From NCBI GenBank assembly GCA_036477795.1, contig JAZGDL010000315.1, forward strand, positions 1-21,505: a stretch of DNA of 21,505 bases, written 5' to 3'. Under the pieces are notes generated by a model that made no database searches, had not been told where the DNA came from, and was given only the letters and a program-made list of their open reading frames with translations. The position numbers were made by a program, and so were the translations under genes. The DNA comes from JAZGDL01 sp036477795 (GTDB taxonomy: Bacteria; Planctomycetota; Phycisphaerae; UBA1845). Below, piece by piece: positions 1 to 6,656 of this stretch (position 1 is the first letter of the stretch; every line of letters starts with the position of its first letter).

Positions 1-3
1 AGA

Positions 4-97
4 CGACCCTTTCAGGGTCGGGTGGTTCGGTGGCGGCGCCATCCGGGGGCGGCGCTACGCTTGCCCCCGGCTATTACAGAGCAGGCCTTCAGCCTGC
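4..97. repeat. cluster of three REP-like hairpins
   Basis: Three short inverted repeats follow one another. They are CGACCCT/AGGGTCG (4-10 with 14-20, 3-nt loop), CCGGGGGC/GCCCCCGG (43-50 with 63-70, 12-nt loop) and GCAGGC/GCCTGC (81-86 with 92-97, 5-nt loop). All stems are perfect. No protein-like translation is convincing here, and the layout resembles the dispersed intergenic palindromic units of GC-rich bacteria. Whether it recurs elsewhere in the genome cannot be seen from this window. Confidence 0.55.
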
Positions 98-413
98 CAC
101 CCCACCCGCCGATTCTGTCACGGACCCGGCGGCTCCAGTGGGAGTTGAACGTAATCGACCTCCGTTCGGGGCCGTTGCGGACAAGATCCTGGACCACCCG
201 TGCGGTCCGTCACGAGCGGTGGTCGGAGCGCTTGCCGGATTGGACTGCCCGCTGGCGCTTGCGTAACCGTTCCGTCTGGTCCCGCCAATACTGCGACTCC
301 TGATGTGGCCCCATCCCGGCGATAGCCTCCTGCACCCTGGCGGCGCCACGCCGTTCGTCACTCTTGCCTGGTATTCCATAATGCACCTCGTTCTTCACTA
401 TCATGCAATCCAG
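98..413. other. intergenic stretch with one doubtful small ORF
   Basis: Nothing strongly recognisable lies between the hairpin cluster and hepT. The only candidate is a minus-strand frame at 210-404 (64 aa, Arg- and Gln-rich, containing YWRDQTERLRKRQRA). It would start 9 nt after the hepT stop but has no clear ribosome-binding site and no family I recognise. It could be a short downstream gene or chance. Confidence 0.3.
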
Positions 414-767
414 TTAGCTTTGACCGGACCCCGTGGTCGGCAGGATGGCCTCCAGCCGCGCGATTAGCGGAGGCAGCTCGTGCGTGACCGTATCCCACAC
501 GATGTCCACGTCAACGTCCATGTAGTCGTGGACCACCTTGTGCCTCATGCCGATGATGCCCTTCCAGGGGATGTCCGAATGCTGGTCGCGGAACGCATCT
601 GAGATGCGGCGCGCCGCCCCACCGACGACCTGGAGCAGATGGGCCAGCGCAAGGCGGAGCGTTTCGTCGGCGTCGTATGCGGCGCGACCCCTGTCGCCGA
701 GCAGGCTCCTCGTCTTCCGGGCGTTGTCGAGCATGTGGCCGACATAAACGGTGTCATCCTTCGGCAT
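414..767 (-). CDS. hepT: HepT-like ribonuclease toxin (DUF86)
   Basis: This is a 117-aa, all-helical HEPN-type protein starting at MPKDDTVYVGHML. It carries the HEPN RNase signature RX4HXY as R75-HKVV-H80-D-Y82, which forms the active site when the protein dimerises. HepT proteins act as the toxin of HEPN/MNT pairs and cleave RNA. The partner nucleotidyltransferase MntA modifies the Tyr in HXY and silences the toxin. The ATG at 767 is preferred over an in-frame start at 800 because it lies inside the end of the upstream mntA frame (14-nt overlap), the usual coupled arrangement, and gives the usual family length. The active-site residues look intact, which matters because the neighbouring antitoxin frame is interrupted. 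Confidence 0.85.
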   Translation of the reverse strand: MPKDDTVYVGHMLDNARKTRSLLGDRGRAAYDADETLRLALAHLLQVVGGAARRISDAFRDQHSDIPWKGIIGMRHKVVHDYMDVDVDIVWDTVTHELPPLIARLEAILPTTGSGQS

Positions 768-1065
768 ATTGCACCACGGCCTCCGCCAGAACGCAGTCAC
801 GAATCCGATGGTTCAAGGCCTTCAGGGTGACGATGTCCACCTTCCGGTTACCCAGCATCCCGCTGAGTTCCTCCTCGATCTAGCCAAGTCGGAGGTAGCC
901 CGGACCCTGGTTCGGCACAAACTCCATCAGAACGTCCACATCGCTCTTTGCCCCGAAGTCGTGGCGCAGGACCGACCCGAACAGCATCAGCTTCCGAATG
1001 TGGTGGCGACGGCAGAAGTCGGCCAACCGTTCGGTCGGCACATCGATTCCAAGCCGTCGCACCAT
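754..1065 (-). pseudogene. mntA: MntA-like antitoxin nucleotidyltransferase with in-frame amber stop
   Basis: The N-terminal half is a minimal nucleotidyltransferase with a perfect GSX10DXD motif (GSVLRHDFGAKSDVD, residues 30-44 from the ATG at 1065). This motif binds ATP and metal for AMPylation of HepT. After GPGYLRLG the frame hits TAG at 880-882, then continues without a frameshift as IEEELSGMLGNRKVDIVTLK and on to a TGA at 754-756. The part after the stop contains the family's conserved (K/R)xVDxVT strand, including the third acidic residue, so the stop splits one gene of about 103 codons. A GTG lies one codon upstream of the ATG. Options are a nonsense mutation, a base-calling error or suppression. 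The gene overlaps hepT by 14 nt, as expected for the pair. Confidence 0.75.
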
Positions 1066-1104
1066 CACGCAATCTGCACCGTCTTAGGGCGTCGATCCGC
1101 CCCG

Positions 1105-1114
1105 CAGTGAATCC
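1105..1114. repeat. possible remnant of the IS66-type terminal repeat
   Basis: CAGTGAATCC lies just outside the C-terminal end of the degraded transposase copy. It resembles the inner part of the intact neighbour's terminal repeat (CAGTGAACCC). The outer GTAA end is missing. The match is short and could be chance. Confidence 0.25.
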
Positions 1115-1187
1115 TAACCTGTTTCCGGCTGCGTTTCCGGCAGCCAGGATGAGAACATTCTGCCAACCCGTGCCGCGGGCTGGGGGA

Positions 1188-2065
1188 TCAGGTGCAGAGT
1201 CGGGATCGGAAGTTTTTCTTGATGGGATACAGCCAGATGTCTTTGGTGGGCAGCGTGGCTTTGTGGGTGCGGTCCAGCTTGCCTCGGCCCTGGGTGTGGC
1301 CTACGTGGATCCAGTTCGCAGATCGGTAGCAATGTCCCGTGAATCGGTCGCGTTCCACGAAGGTCTCCAGCAGCACCGGAGAGTAGCCGTACCGTCGCTG
1401 CCAGTCGTCCGGAAGACGACGAGCGGCCATCGCCAGGAGCTTGGAGGCCAGGTTCTGGGACTTGACCCAGGGTAAGATCAGAAAGCGTGCGTTGTCGGCA
1501 ATCAGATGCAGGCGCTCTTGCCGCTGGTCGTCGCTCCAACCGATCCAGCGGTCTCGCGGAGCCGTCTTCCAGGCTGCGGCGCCGAAGCCGAGCAATGCCA
1601 CCCTCTGACCCGCAGCTTGGGCCAGATACCGTATTGGCAGTCTTGCTCGGGAAAGTCGTGCACCTCGTCGACCGCCGGTAAGTGAGAATGATCCCGCCGT
1701 CCATGACCTTCGCTGCCCGGTTGTTGGCCCTTGGGCCTCTTGGGGGGCTTCGATGCGATCTGCCCGGCTAGAGGCTTGCCGCCGGCATGGCACTTCTCCG
1801 ACTTGCGGCCGAACAGCTGTCGCTTCCACTGTCGCACCTCGGCTCGGAGCTTCTCATTCTCGCGTTTGAGTTCTTGCTCCCGTTGGCATGCCCGCTGGTG
1901 CATGCTCTTGTAGTAGCCGCGCTGCTGACGCAGCTCGGCGTTCTCGGCCTCGAGGGGGCATGATTCACAGGCAATCTGCCAATCGACCTGCGGCAAGACC
2001 TCTGCCTGGCAACGGCTGGCAAGAACGACTGGCTCAGCAATCGAACGACAGGCTGCACCATTCAT
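1188..2065 (-). pseudogene. internally deleted IS66/DruA-like transposase
   Basis: Two out-of-phase halves of one gene are visible. From 2065 down to about 1640 the frame encodes the IS66-type start: a coiled coil (ENAELRQQRGYYKSMHQRA), then QLFGRKSEKC, a Pro/Lys-rich linker and VHDFPEQDC. From about 1640 to 1188 a different frame encodes most of a DUF4338/DruA-like domain (IRYLAQAAGQRVALLGFG, APRDRWIGWSDDQR, NARFLILPWVK, ETFVERDRF, CYRSANWIHVGHTQGRGK). In the intact copy at 2367-4157 these blocks are separated by about 300 residues holding the zinc finger and the two catalytic Asp. The simplest reading is a deletion of roughly 0.9 kb plus a frame change at the join. The divergence from the intact copy suggests an old, dead copy rather than a recent duplicate. 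Confidence 0.8.
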
Positions 2066-2242
2066 GCCCTGCTTCTAGCATACGCAGATCGCTGTGTTCA
2101 GCGCCAATTCCGGCAAAATCAGAAAAAGGACACGCCAGGGCCACTGGAACATATCCATCTAGCCGCCCCAGCGGCAACCGGCCCCACGGGTTGGCCGAAT
2201 GTTCTCGCCAGGATTGCCCTAACTGCCTATCACATAAAGAGT
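2066..2242. other. intergenic segment between the two IS copies
   Basis: About 180 bp with no supported gene. It separates the degraded transposase from the tRNA fragment. No complete terminal repeat for the degraded copy is found here; only a weak resemblance to its inner part can be seen near 2085-2095. Confidence 0.4.
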
Positions 2243-2269
2243 TGCGGATGAGAGGACTCGAACCTCCAC
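2243..2269 (-). tRNA. 3' fragment of a tRNA-Leu-like gene
   Basis: Read on the minus strand, the fragment is GTGGAGG, the T-loop TTCGAGT, CCTCT, CATCCGC and the discriminator A. This gives a proper five-pair T-stem (one G-T), a seven-base T-loop and a seven-base 3' acceptor strand. Together with the preceding GTG it closely resembles the 3' end of bacterial tRNA-Leu genes with a GCGGATG 5' acceptor. No CCA is encoded. The 5' two thirds (acceptor 5' strand, D-arm, anticodon arm) are absent, because the sequence changes to the IS terminal repeat at 2270. No matching 5' half was found beyond the right IS end. It could be a tRNA broken by the IS or a leftover attachment site of an integrative element. 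Confidence 0.7.
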
Positions 2270-2292
2270 GTAAATATTCAGTGAACCCGTGT
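2270..2292 (+). repeat. left terminal inverted repeat of the IS66-type element
   Basis: Begins GTAAATATTCAGTGAACCC and is the exact reverse complement of 4161-4183. Confidence 0.95.
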
Positions 2293-2366
2293 TCGCCTTT
2301 GGGACGCTGGGAAGATTCCGTCGTGGCGGGCTGGACACGCACCGGCGAGCCCCGTCCCATGCCGGC

Positions 2367-4157
2367 ATGGTCGTTGAGGTGGCCGAAGTCCGTAGCTTGG
2401 AAACCGAACTCCGCCAGCAGGCACACTACTGGCAGGCCCAGCATGCCCGGGCCGTCGAACGGGAAGCCGCTTGGAAGGACAAGGCTCAGCAGCTCGAGCA
2501 GGTCGTTCGCCGTCAGCAAGCCCGGATCGCCGAGCTGACCGGAGAACTCGAAGCAGCCAAGGCGAGAATCGCCTGGCTCGAGAAACAGGTCTTCGGCCGA
2601 AAGTCTGAGCAGTGCCCCGAGCCCGGCCAACCGGATCCGACTCCAGCAATTGATGGCAACGCCGACGCTGCGGATGGGCCCCAGCCCGGCAACGAGCCGC
2701 CACGCAAACGAGGCAAGCAGCCGGGCGCCAAGGGCTACGGGCGAAAACGCCGCGACGACCTCCCCGCGGAGGAAACGGTTCACGATCTCCCGGAGGACCA
2801 GAAGCAATGTCCCCGCTGTGGCAAGCCATTCGATGGATTCCCCAAAACCGAGGATTCCGAGCAGATCGAGTGGGAAGTCGTTCTGTACCGCCGTATTCAT
2901 AAGCGGAGCCAGTACCTACCCACGTGCGATTGCCGGGCCGTGCCCGGCATCGTCGCCGCGCCCTGCCCACCGAAGCTGATCCGCAGGGGCATGTTTGCCA
3001 CTTCCTTCTGGGTTCGGCTGCTGATGGAGAAGTTCCTTTTCCAGAGGCCACTCCATCGGGTTCGCAAGGTATTGGCGCTGGAAGGGCTTTGGGTTTCCCA
3101 GGGCACCCTCACTGGGGGCCTGCAGCGGATCGGGGAACTTCTTCAGCCGGTCTACACGCGAATCCTGGAACGTAGCCGCACCGCCAACCACTGGAAAATG
3201 GATGAGACGCGCTGGTTGGTCTTTGAAGAGACAGAGGGCAAGGACGGCTACCGATGGTGGCTGTGGGTGGTCATCACCGACGATACGGTGGTTTTTCTTC
3301 TGGAGCCCACACGTTCAGCCCAGGTGCCCCGCGATCACCTGGGGGAAGACCCCGAAGGCATCATCAATGCCGACCGCTACAGTGTGTACAAGGCATTGGG
3401 CCTCAAGATCCTGGTTGCCTTCTGCTGGTCGCACGTTCGGCGTGATTTCGTTCGAGTCCGGGATGGTTACCGAAGGCTGCGTCGCTGGGGCGAAGCCTGG
3501 GTCACGCGAATCAACGAGCTGTTTACGCTCAACGAGTGGTTCTTTGCCTATTTCGAGGCCTGCGCCCGAAACGGCGGCCGGGTGCCCCACAGTCTCGATG
3601 AGTTCATGCCTTGGCAGACGTCTCAGGACTCCTCACTGTGGAACGAACTGATCGAACGCTACCATTACTTGGGATACAAGCCGCTACCGGGTGCCCAGAT
3701 TCGCTACCTGGTCTTTCATGGTTCACATTTGCTGGCAGCCTTGGGTTTCTCGGCAGCGGCATGGAAGGTCGCACCGCGCGACCGGTTCATCGGCTGGAGC
3801 GATCAGCAGCGTCGGTGTAGCCTTCAGCAGGTCGCCAACAACTCCCGCTTCCTGATTCTCCCGTGGGTCAAGGCGCCGAATCTGGCGTCCTGCATCCTGG
3901 GGACCGCCGCCAAGCGCCTGCGGCGCGACTGGCAGGACCGTTACGGGTATGCCCCCGTCCTTGTCGAGACCTTCGTCGACCGCGATCGATTCCAGGGCAC
4001 CTGCTACCGCGCGGCCAACTGGATCTACGTCGGAGAGACACAAGGGCGGGGCAAGCTAGACCGCCGACACCGCCATCCATTACCCGTTAAACGCGTCTAC
4101 CTCTACCCACTCCACAAGCACTTCCGCCAGAAGCTCCGCGCAGCCGCTGAACCGTAG
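2367..4157 (+). CDS. chimeric transposase: IS66 N-terminal half fused to DUF4338/DruA-like domain
   Basis: A 596-aa protein counted from the ATG at 2367; an in-frame GTG at 2289 lies inside the terminal repeat and is disfavoured. Order of parts: a coiled coil (about 8-75) ending in QVFGRKSEQC; a Pro/Lys-rich linker (100-130); a Cys zinc-binding block (CPRC 148-151, CDC 187-189); the IS66 core with MDETRW (D279) and INADRYSVYK (D336); and CWSHVRRDF (353-361). From about 415 to 585 the sequence is DUF4338, named DruA after the Druantia anti-phage system: YHYLGYKPLPG, APRDRFIGWS, NSRFLILPWVKAPNLAS, ETFVDRDRF, GTCYRAANWIYVGETQGRGK. This domain occupies the place where IS66 transposases normally carry their third catalytic residue (the Glu of the NNxxER block), which I cannot find. 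The same architecture in the degraded neighbour shows the fusion is not a local accident. Confidence 0.88.
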   Translation: MVVEVAEVRSLETELRQQAHYWQAQHARAVEREAAWKDKAQQLEQVVRRQQARIAELTGELEAAKARIAWLEKQVFGRKSEQCPEPGQPDPTPAIDGNADAADGPQPGNEPPRKRGKQPGAKGYGRKRRDDLPAEETVHDLPEDQKQCPRCGKPFDGFPKTEDSEQIEWEVVLYRRIHKRSQYLPTCDCRAVPGIVAAPCPPKLIRRGMFATSFWVRLLMEKFLFQRPLHRVRKVLALEGLWVSQGTLTGGLQRIGELLQPVYTRILERSRTANHWKMDETRWLVFEETEGKDGYRWWLWVVITDDTVVFLLEPTRSAQVPRDHLGEDPEGIINADRYSVYKALGLKILVAFCWSHVRRDFVRVRDGYRRLRRWGEAWVTRINELFTLNEWFFAYFEACARNGGRVPHSLDEFMPWQTSQDSSLWNELIERYHYLGYKPLPGAQIRYLVFHGSHLLAALGFSAAAWKVAPRDRFIGWSDQQRRCSLQQVANNSRFLILPWVKAPNLASCILGTAAKRLRRDWQDRYGYAPVLVETFVDRDRFQGTCYRAANWIYVGETQGRGKLDRRHRHPLPVKRVYLYPLHKHFRQKLRAAAEP

Positions 4158-4160
4158 ACG

Positions 4161-4183
4161 ACACGGGTTCACTGAATATTTAC
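4161..4183 (-). repeat. right terminal inverted repeat of the IS66-type element
   Basis: The exact reverse complement of 2270-2292. It starts 3 nt after the transposase stop codon. Confidence 0.95.
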
Positions 4184-4532
4184 CTCGACATGGCCGTCGG
4201 AATACCCCCGCCAGGGGCATCATCCGGACCATGTGGACCCGGTCGTGGTAGCCGCATGGGCACCGTCAAAACCGTGGCCTACGGTGTCCTATGTGCGCTT
4301 CGCTGTCTCGCTCCATGGTCCGTGCCGGCGTAATGGGCGTCGCGCCTGCGATCGGCTGATCGCCGTGTCGACGGGTGGCGGCCGGGGCGGGATGGCCACC
4401 AAGAAGACAAGGGCGAGCGGGGTGGCGGAGCGGCGGCCGGGTGGGTGCGAGCACCGTTTCCGGCGAATCCCGAGCTAATCGCTCGGGAAACGGGCGCGGC
4501 CGGCGAGCGGGATTTCACCGGCCCCGATGCGG
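4184..4532. other. gene-free GC-rich stretch
   Basis: No supported gene in about 350 bp. Two inverted repeats are visible. One is CGGACCATG/CATGGTCCG (4225-4233 with 4314-4322), too far apart for a terminator. The other is CCCGAG/CTCGGG (4469-4474 with 4482-4487, 7-nt loop), which lies downstream of the methyltransferase on the minus strand. It lacks a U-run, so a terminator role is only possible. Confidence 0.4.
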
Positions 4533-5213
4533 CTACCGGTCCCGCCGAAACACCACGCAGTATTCGTGCTGGATGGGGACATCTTCCATACGAGAGTAGC
4601 TGATTCGATCCGAGCGGCAGTTGTGCTGGGCCTTGATGATGACGGAGCGAAGTCGGCCGAGTTCGCCTTCCATGTTCATTACGTCGCGGACGATAGGCTT
4701 GTAGCTCCCCCGCCGGCGTACATCGCCGACAAGCACCGCCAGGCGGCCGCCTGGCGTTAGGGCGTCGTAGCACCGCCGTAGGCACACGCGCAGACGCTCG
4801 ACGAAGTGCCCGTAGTCGTCGCACGTGCTCAAGTCCGCCGGGTCATCGCTGTAGCGGATGATGTTCCAGTACGGCGGGTGCAGCCAAATGAGGTCGAATC
4901 TCCCCGGCAGCTCGTGTGCGTGCAGGTTGAATCCGCCGCTCAGGTCACCGCCCCAGTACTGGATGCGTGTTCCTTCGGTTCGATTCAGCCAGTCAATGAC
5001 GTCCCGCGTCGTGCCCGAACCCATCATCGGGTCGGCGACGAGCTCCGGTCGATACCTCAGAACCAGCCCCAGGAAAAGCCGGCCGTCGCAGTTGCCGCAG
5101 AAGCTGCCGTCGCCCCACAGCGAGCACCGCTTCGGATAGGATACGATGGACGTCATCGCTGACGCCCTCTCTTTCAGTGTGCCGTTTTCGGCGAGTTGTT
5201 TTGCACGGGTCAT
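4533..5213 (-). CDS. orphan DNA N6-adenine/N4-cytosine methyltransferase (phage/plasmid type)
   Basis: A 226-aa SAM-dependent DNA methylase. The N-terminal block YPKRCSLWGDGSFCGNCDG is a hallmark of a phage/plasmid methylase family. It is followed by the SAM-binding motif DPMMGSGTT (61-69) and the catalytic motif HPPYW (112-116), a variant of (D/N/S)PP(Y/F). A Rossmann-like second half follows (LTPGGRLAVLVGDVRRRG). Motif I precedes motif IV by only about 45 residues, leaving little room for a recognition domain between them. The ATG at 5213 has a strong GGAGG ribosome-binding site 4 nt upstream. No cognate restriction gene is adjacent, so it probably protects or marks a mobile element. It is the last gene of a minus-strand run that includes DUF2958 and DUF1419-like genes. 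Confidence 0.87.
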   Translation of the reverse strand: MTRAKQLAENGTLKERASAMTSIVSYPKRCSLWGDGSFCGNCDGRLFLGLVLRYRPELVADPMMGSGTTRDVIDWLNRTEGTRIQYWGGDLSGGFNLHAHELPGRFDLIWLHPPYWNIIRYSDDPADLSTCDDYGHFVERLRVCLRRCYDALTPGGRLAVLVGDVRRRGSYKPIVRDVMNMEGELGRLRSVIIKAQHNCRSDRISYSRMEDVPIQHEYCVVFRRDR

Positions 5214-5272
5214 TTCTCCTCCAAGATGGTCAAGCCCGGCACGTCGTGCCGGGCGTGTTAGTCACTTGCTGA

Positions 5273-5617
5273 TTAGTAGAAGTAGTAATCGCGTCGAAGT
5301 CCGGCCAGGTCGCAAAACGCGTGCGTCTCCTCCCAAGTCAGCCGCCGGCAGAAATAGCGTTCGCCTTTCTGCCAGAACAACCGAAATGGCTCCATTCCCT
5401 CGGCAAAACAAAACGCGTCGCCGTCCATCCACTGCGGTGGCAACACCTCCAGAAAATGCCAGTAGGTTTCCTTATCCACCTCGGCGATTTGACCGAACAC
5501 GGCGATGCGTTCCAGCATGCGCGCCCACGTCTCGCCGTCGGTCAGCGGTTTTGCCGGGTGGCCTGCGGTGAGTTGCCGGATGTAGCCGGATAATGTCCGA
5601 GTTATCGTTTGTGTCAT
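5273..5617 (-). CDS. DUF1419-like small protein
   Basis: A 114-aa soluble protein with no signal peptide or membrane segment. The segment YWHFLEVLPPQWMDGDAFCFAEG (58-80) matches my recollection of the DUF1419 pattern LEVLPPxYxxGxxFxxxE, found mostly in plasmid and ICE proteins of unknown function. The C-terminus is rich in Trp, Tyr and Phe and ends DYYFY. It starts with ATG at 5617 behind only a weak AAG. It lies 53 nt downstream of the DUF2958 gene and about 60 nt upstream of the methyltransferase, all on the same strand, consistent with one transcript. Function is unknown. Confidence 0.65.
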   Translation of the reverse strand: MTQTITRTLSGYIRQLTAGHPAKPLTDGETWARMLERIAVFGQIAEVDKETYWHFLEVLPPQWMDGDAFCFAEGMEPFRLFWQKGERYFCRRLTWEETHAFCDLAGLRRDYYFY

Positions 5618-5669
5618 TTTCTTGCCTGCCGTTTAGACCGCCGGCGATTCTCGCCGCCGGTCGTGTCTG

Positions 5670-6320
5670 TTACTCCTTGCGATGCTTGCCGTCCGTCACT
5701 TCGCTGATTCTCGCCGGCCGAAAGTACAAGTCGCGTTCGACGACCGGCACGCCAAACGGTCCGCGGCCAGCCTGAATCTCCGACAGGCTGAAGTAACCCC
5801 ATTCCGTTGCGAACCCCTCGACCAGGCCGAAGAAGATATCCTCGCCGTCGAACTCAGTGACGTACCACGTCCAGTTCATCCACGGGCTGAAGAACTTCAC
5901 CTGTACCACCGGGTCCTTGTCGTTCTCCGTGGCGTAGAGCTTCGGCAGACGCTTGCGGATTTCGGGCGTGAGAAGCTTGGTCGCGTCTTCCTCTTCATCG
6001 GCTGGTGCTTCAGGCTTGGCGTCGGATGCGCTGGCTTCGACGACGCACTTCAACTCGCCGGACTCTGTCACTTCGACGGCTCGGTATTTGTAGACCCGGT
6101 CAACGATGGCGTGCCATCGCTCGGCCGACATGTCCGAACCGCCGCCCAGCTCCCGGTTGTCGCCAATACACCAGCGAACTTGGTCCTTGTGGCAGTATCG
6201 CCAGCGCTTAAAGTCGATGTCCACCGATTCACGAAACCCACCGCACATCGGGCACTCCATTACGTCGATGTACGGGCCTTTCGGGTTGTCGCCTTTTATT
6301 TGGATTTTGAGCTTTCTCAT
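5670..6320 (-). CDS. DUF2958 domain protein with N-terminal Cys motifs
   Basis: A 216-aa protein. The N-terminal third contains CPMC, a later YCHKDQ and WC, suggesting metal binding. A Glu/Asp/Ala-rich linker (about 95-112) leads into DUF2958: LLTPEIRKRLPKLYATE, VVQVKFFSPWMNWTWYVTEFDG, FFGLVEGFATEWGYFSLSE, GVPVVERDLYFRP. DUF2958 is a small domain of unknown function that accompanies plasmid, ICE and anti-restriction gene sets. Most family members are just this domain (about 100-110 aa), so the N-terminal zinc-like part is an extra. An AGGAGG site 9 nt before the ATG supports the start at 6320. The neighbours on the same strand also look plasmid-borne. Confidence 0.85.
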   Translation of the reverse strand: MRKLKIQIKGDNPKGPYIDVMECPMCGGFRESVDIDFKRWRYCHKDQVRWCIGDNRELGGGSDMSAERWHAIVDRVYKYRAVEVTESGELKCVVEASASDAKPEAPADEEEDATKLLTPEIRKRLPKLYATENDKDPVVQVKFFSPWMNWTWYVTEFDGEDIFFGLVEGFATEWGYFSLSEIQAGRGPFGVPVVERDLYFRPARISEVTDGKHRKE

Positions 6321-6407
6321 GGCTCATCTCCTCCTATGTCAAAGCCGGCCGCCGCCGCGACCGGCGCATTGGTCTTACATCAGATTGAAGTCTTTGGGCG
6401 TCGCGGC

Positions 6408-6656
6408 TTAGCCGTCCGAGTTTTCGCCGGCCGAATCCGCCGGCTTGGCTGCGGTGGCCGAACCTGGCCGCTCTTCCCGTCCATGATTCGGCTTGACCTT
6501 GGTGCATTCCGAGCACCTGTAAACTAAGCCACCTTCGAACTCGAAGTTTTCGGGCGCGTCTTCCGCCGAATAATCAACATCCCAAGATGCACCGCATCTG
6601 GCGCAAACAATATCGTCACGTTCGACGTAACGCGAAGCAACGGCCGGCTGACGCAA
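6408..6656 (-). CDS. zinc-ribbon protein, probably with a replaced 5' end
   Basis: The frame encodes CARCGASWDVDYSAED, then YRCSECTKVKPN, which is a CxxC-x(n)-CxxC zinc ribbon followed by a low-complexity tail. It reads toward the DUF2958 gene and belongs to that plasmid-like set. The only start upstream is TTG at 6654-6656, and there is no ATG or GTG before the first Cys. On the opposite strand, bases above about 6615 encode a convincing Ig-fold strand of the neighbouring surface protein. The first 13 or so residues (RQPAVASRYVERD) are therefore probably antisense to that gene, meaning the native start was lost at a junction near 6600-6625. It is likely a truncated remnant. Confidence 0.5.
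   Translation of the reverse strand: MRQPAVASRYVERDDIVCARCGASWDVDYSAEDAPENFEFEGGLVYRCSECTKVKPNHGREERPGSATAAKPADSAGENSDG

Larger units (their letters stand above)
2270..4183 (+). mobile_element. IS66-type insertion sequence carrying a DruA-domain transposase
   Basis: The element is bounded by perfect 23-bp inverted repeats at 2270-2292 and 4161-4183. They begin GTAAATATTCAGTGAACCC, and the GTAA end is characteristic of IS66-family elements. The match stops exactly at these outer ends. One large ORF fills the 1914-bp element, and there are no separate tnpA/tnpB genes as in classic IS66. IS66 elements usually duplicate 8 bp of target, but the flanks (ACCTCCAC on the left, CTCGACAT on the right) do not match. 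Either one side has since been rearranged or the duplication has decayed. The left end sits in the tRNA-Leu-like fragment. Confidence 0.9.

Noticed and set aside
880..882. TAG in mntA as pyrrolysine or programmed readthrough
   Set aside because: No recognisable context or pyl genes in the window; a point mutation or sequencing error is more likely.
2289..2366. GTG start giving a 622-aa transposase
   Set aside because: The GTG lies inside the terminal repeat and the extra residues show no family-like sequence; the ATG at 2367 leads straight into the coiled coil.
4184..4227. 5' half of the tRNA-Leu on the right side of the IS
   Set aside because: The reverse strand offers CCGGATG and a TGGCGG, but no plausible D-loop or anticodon arm, and position 1 does not pair with the 3' fragment.
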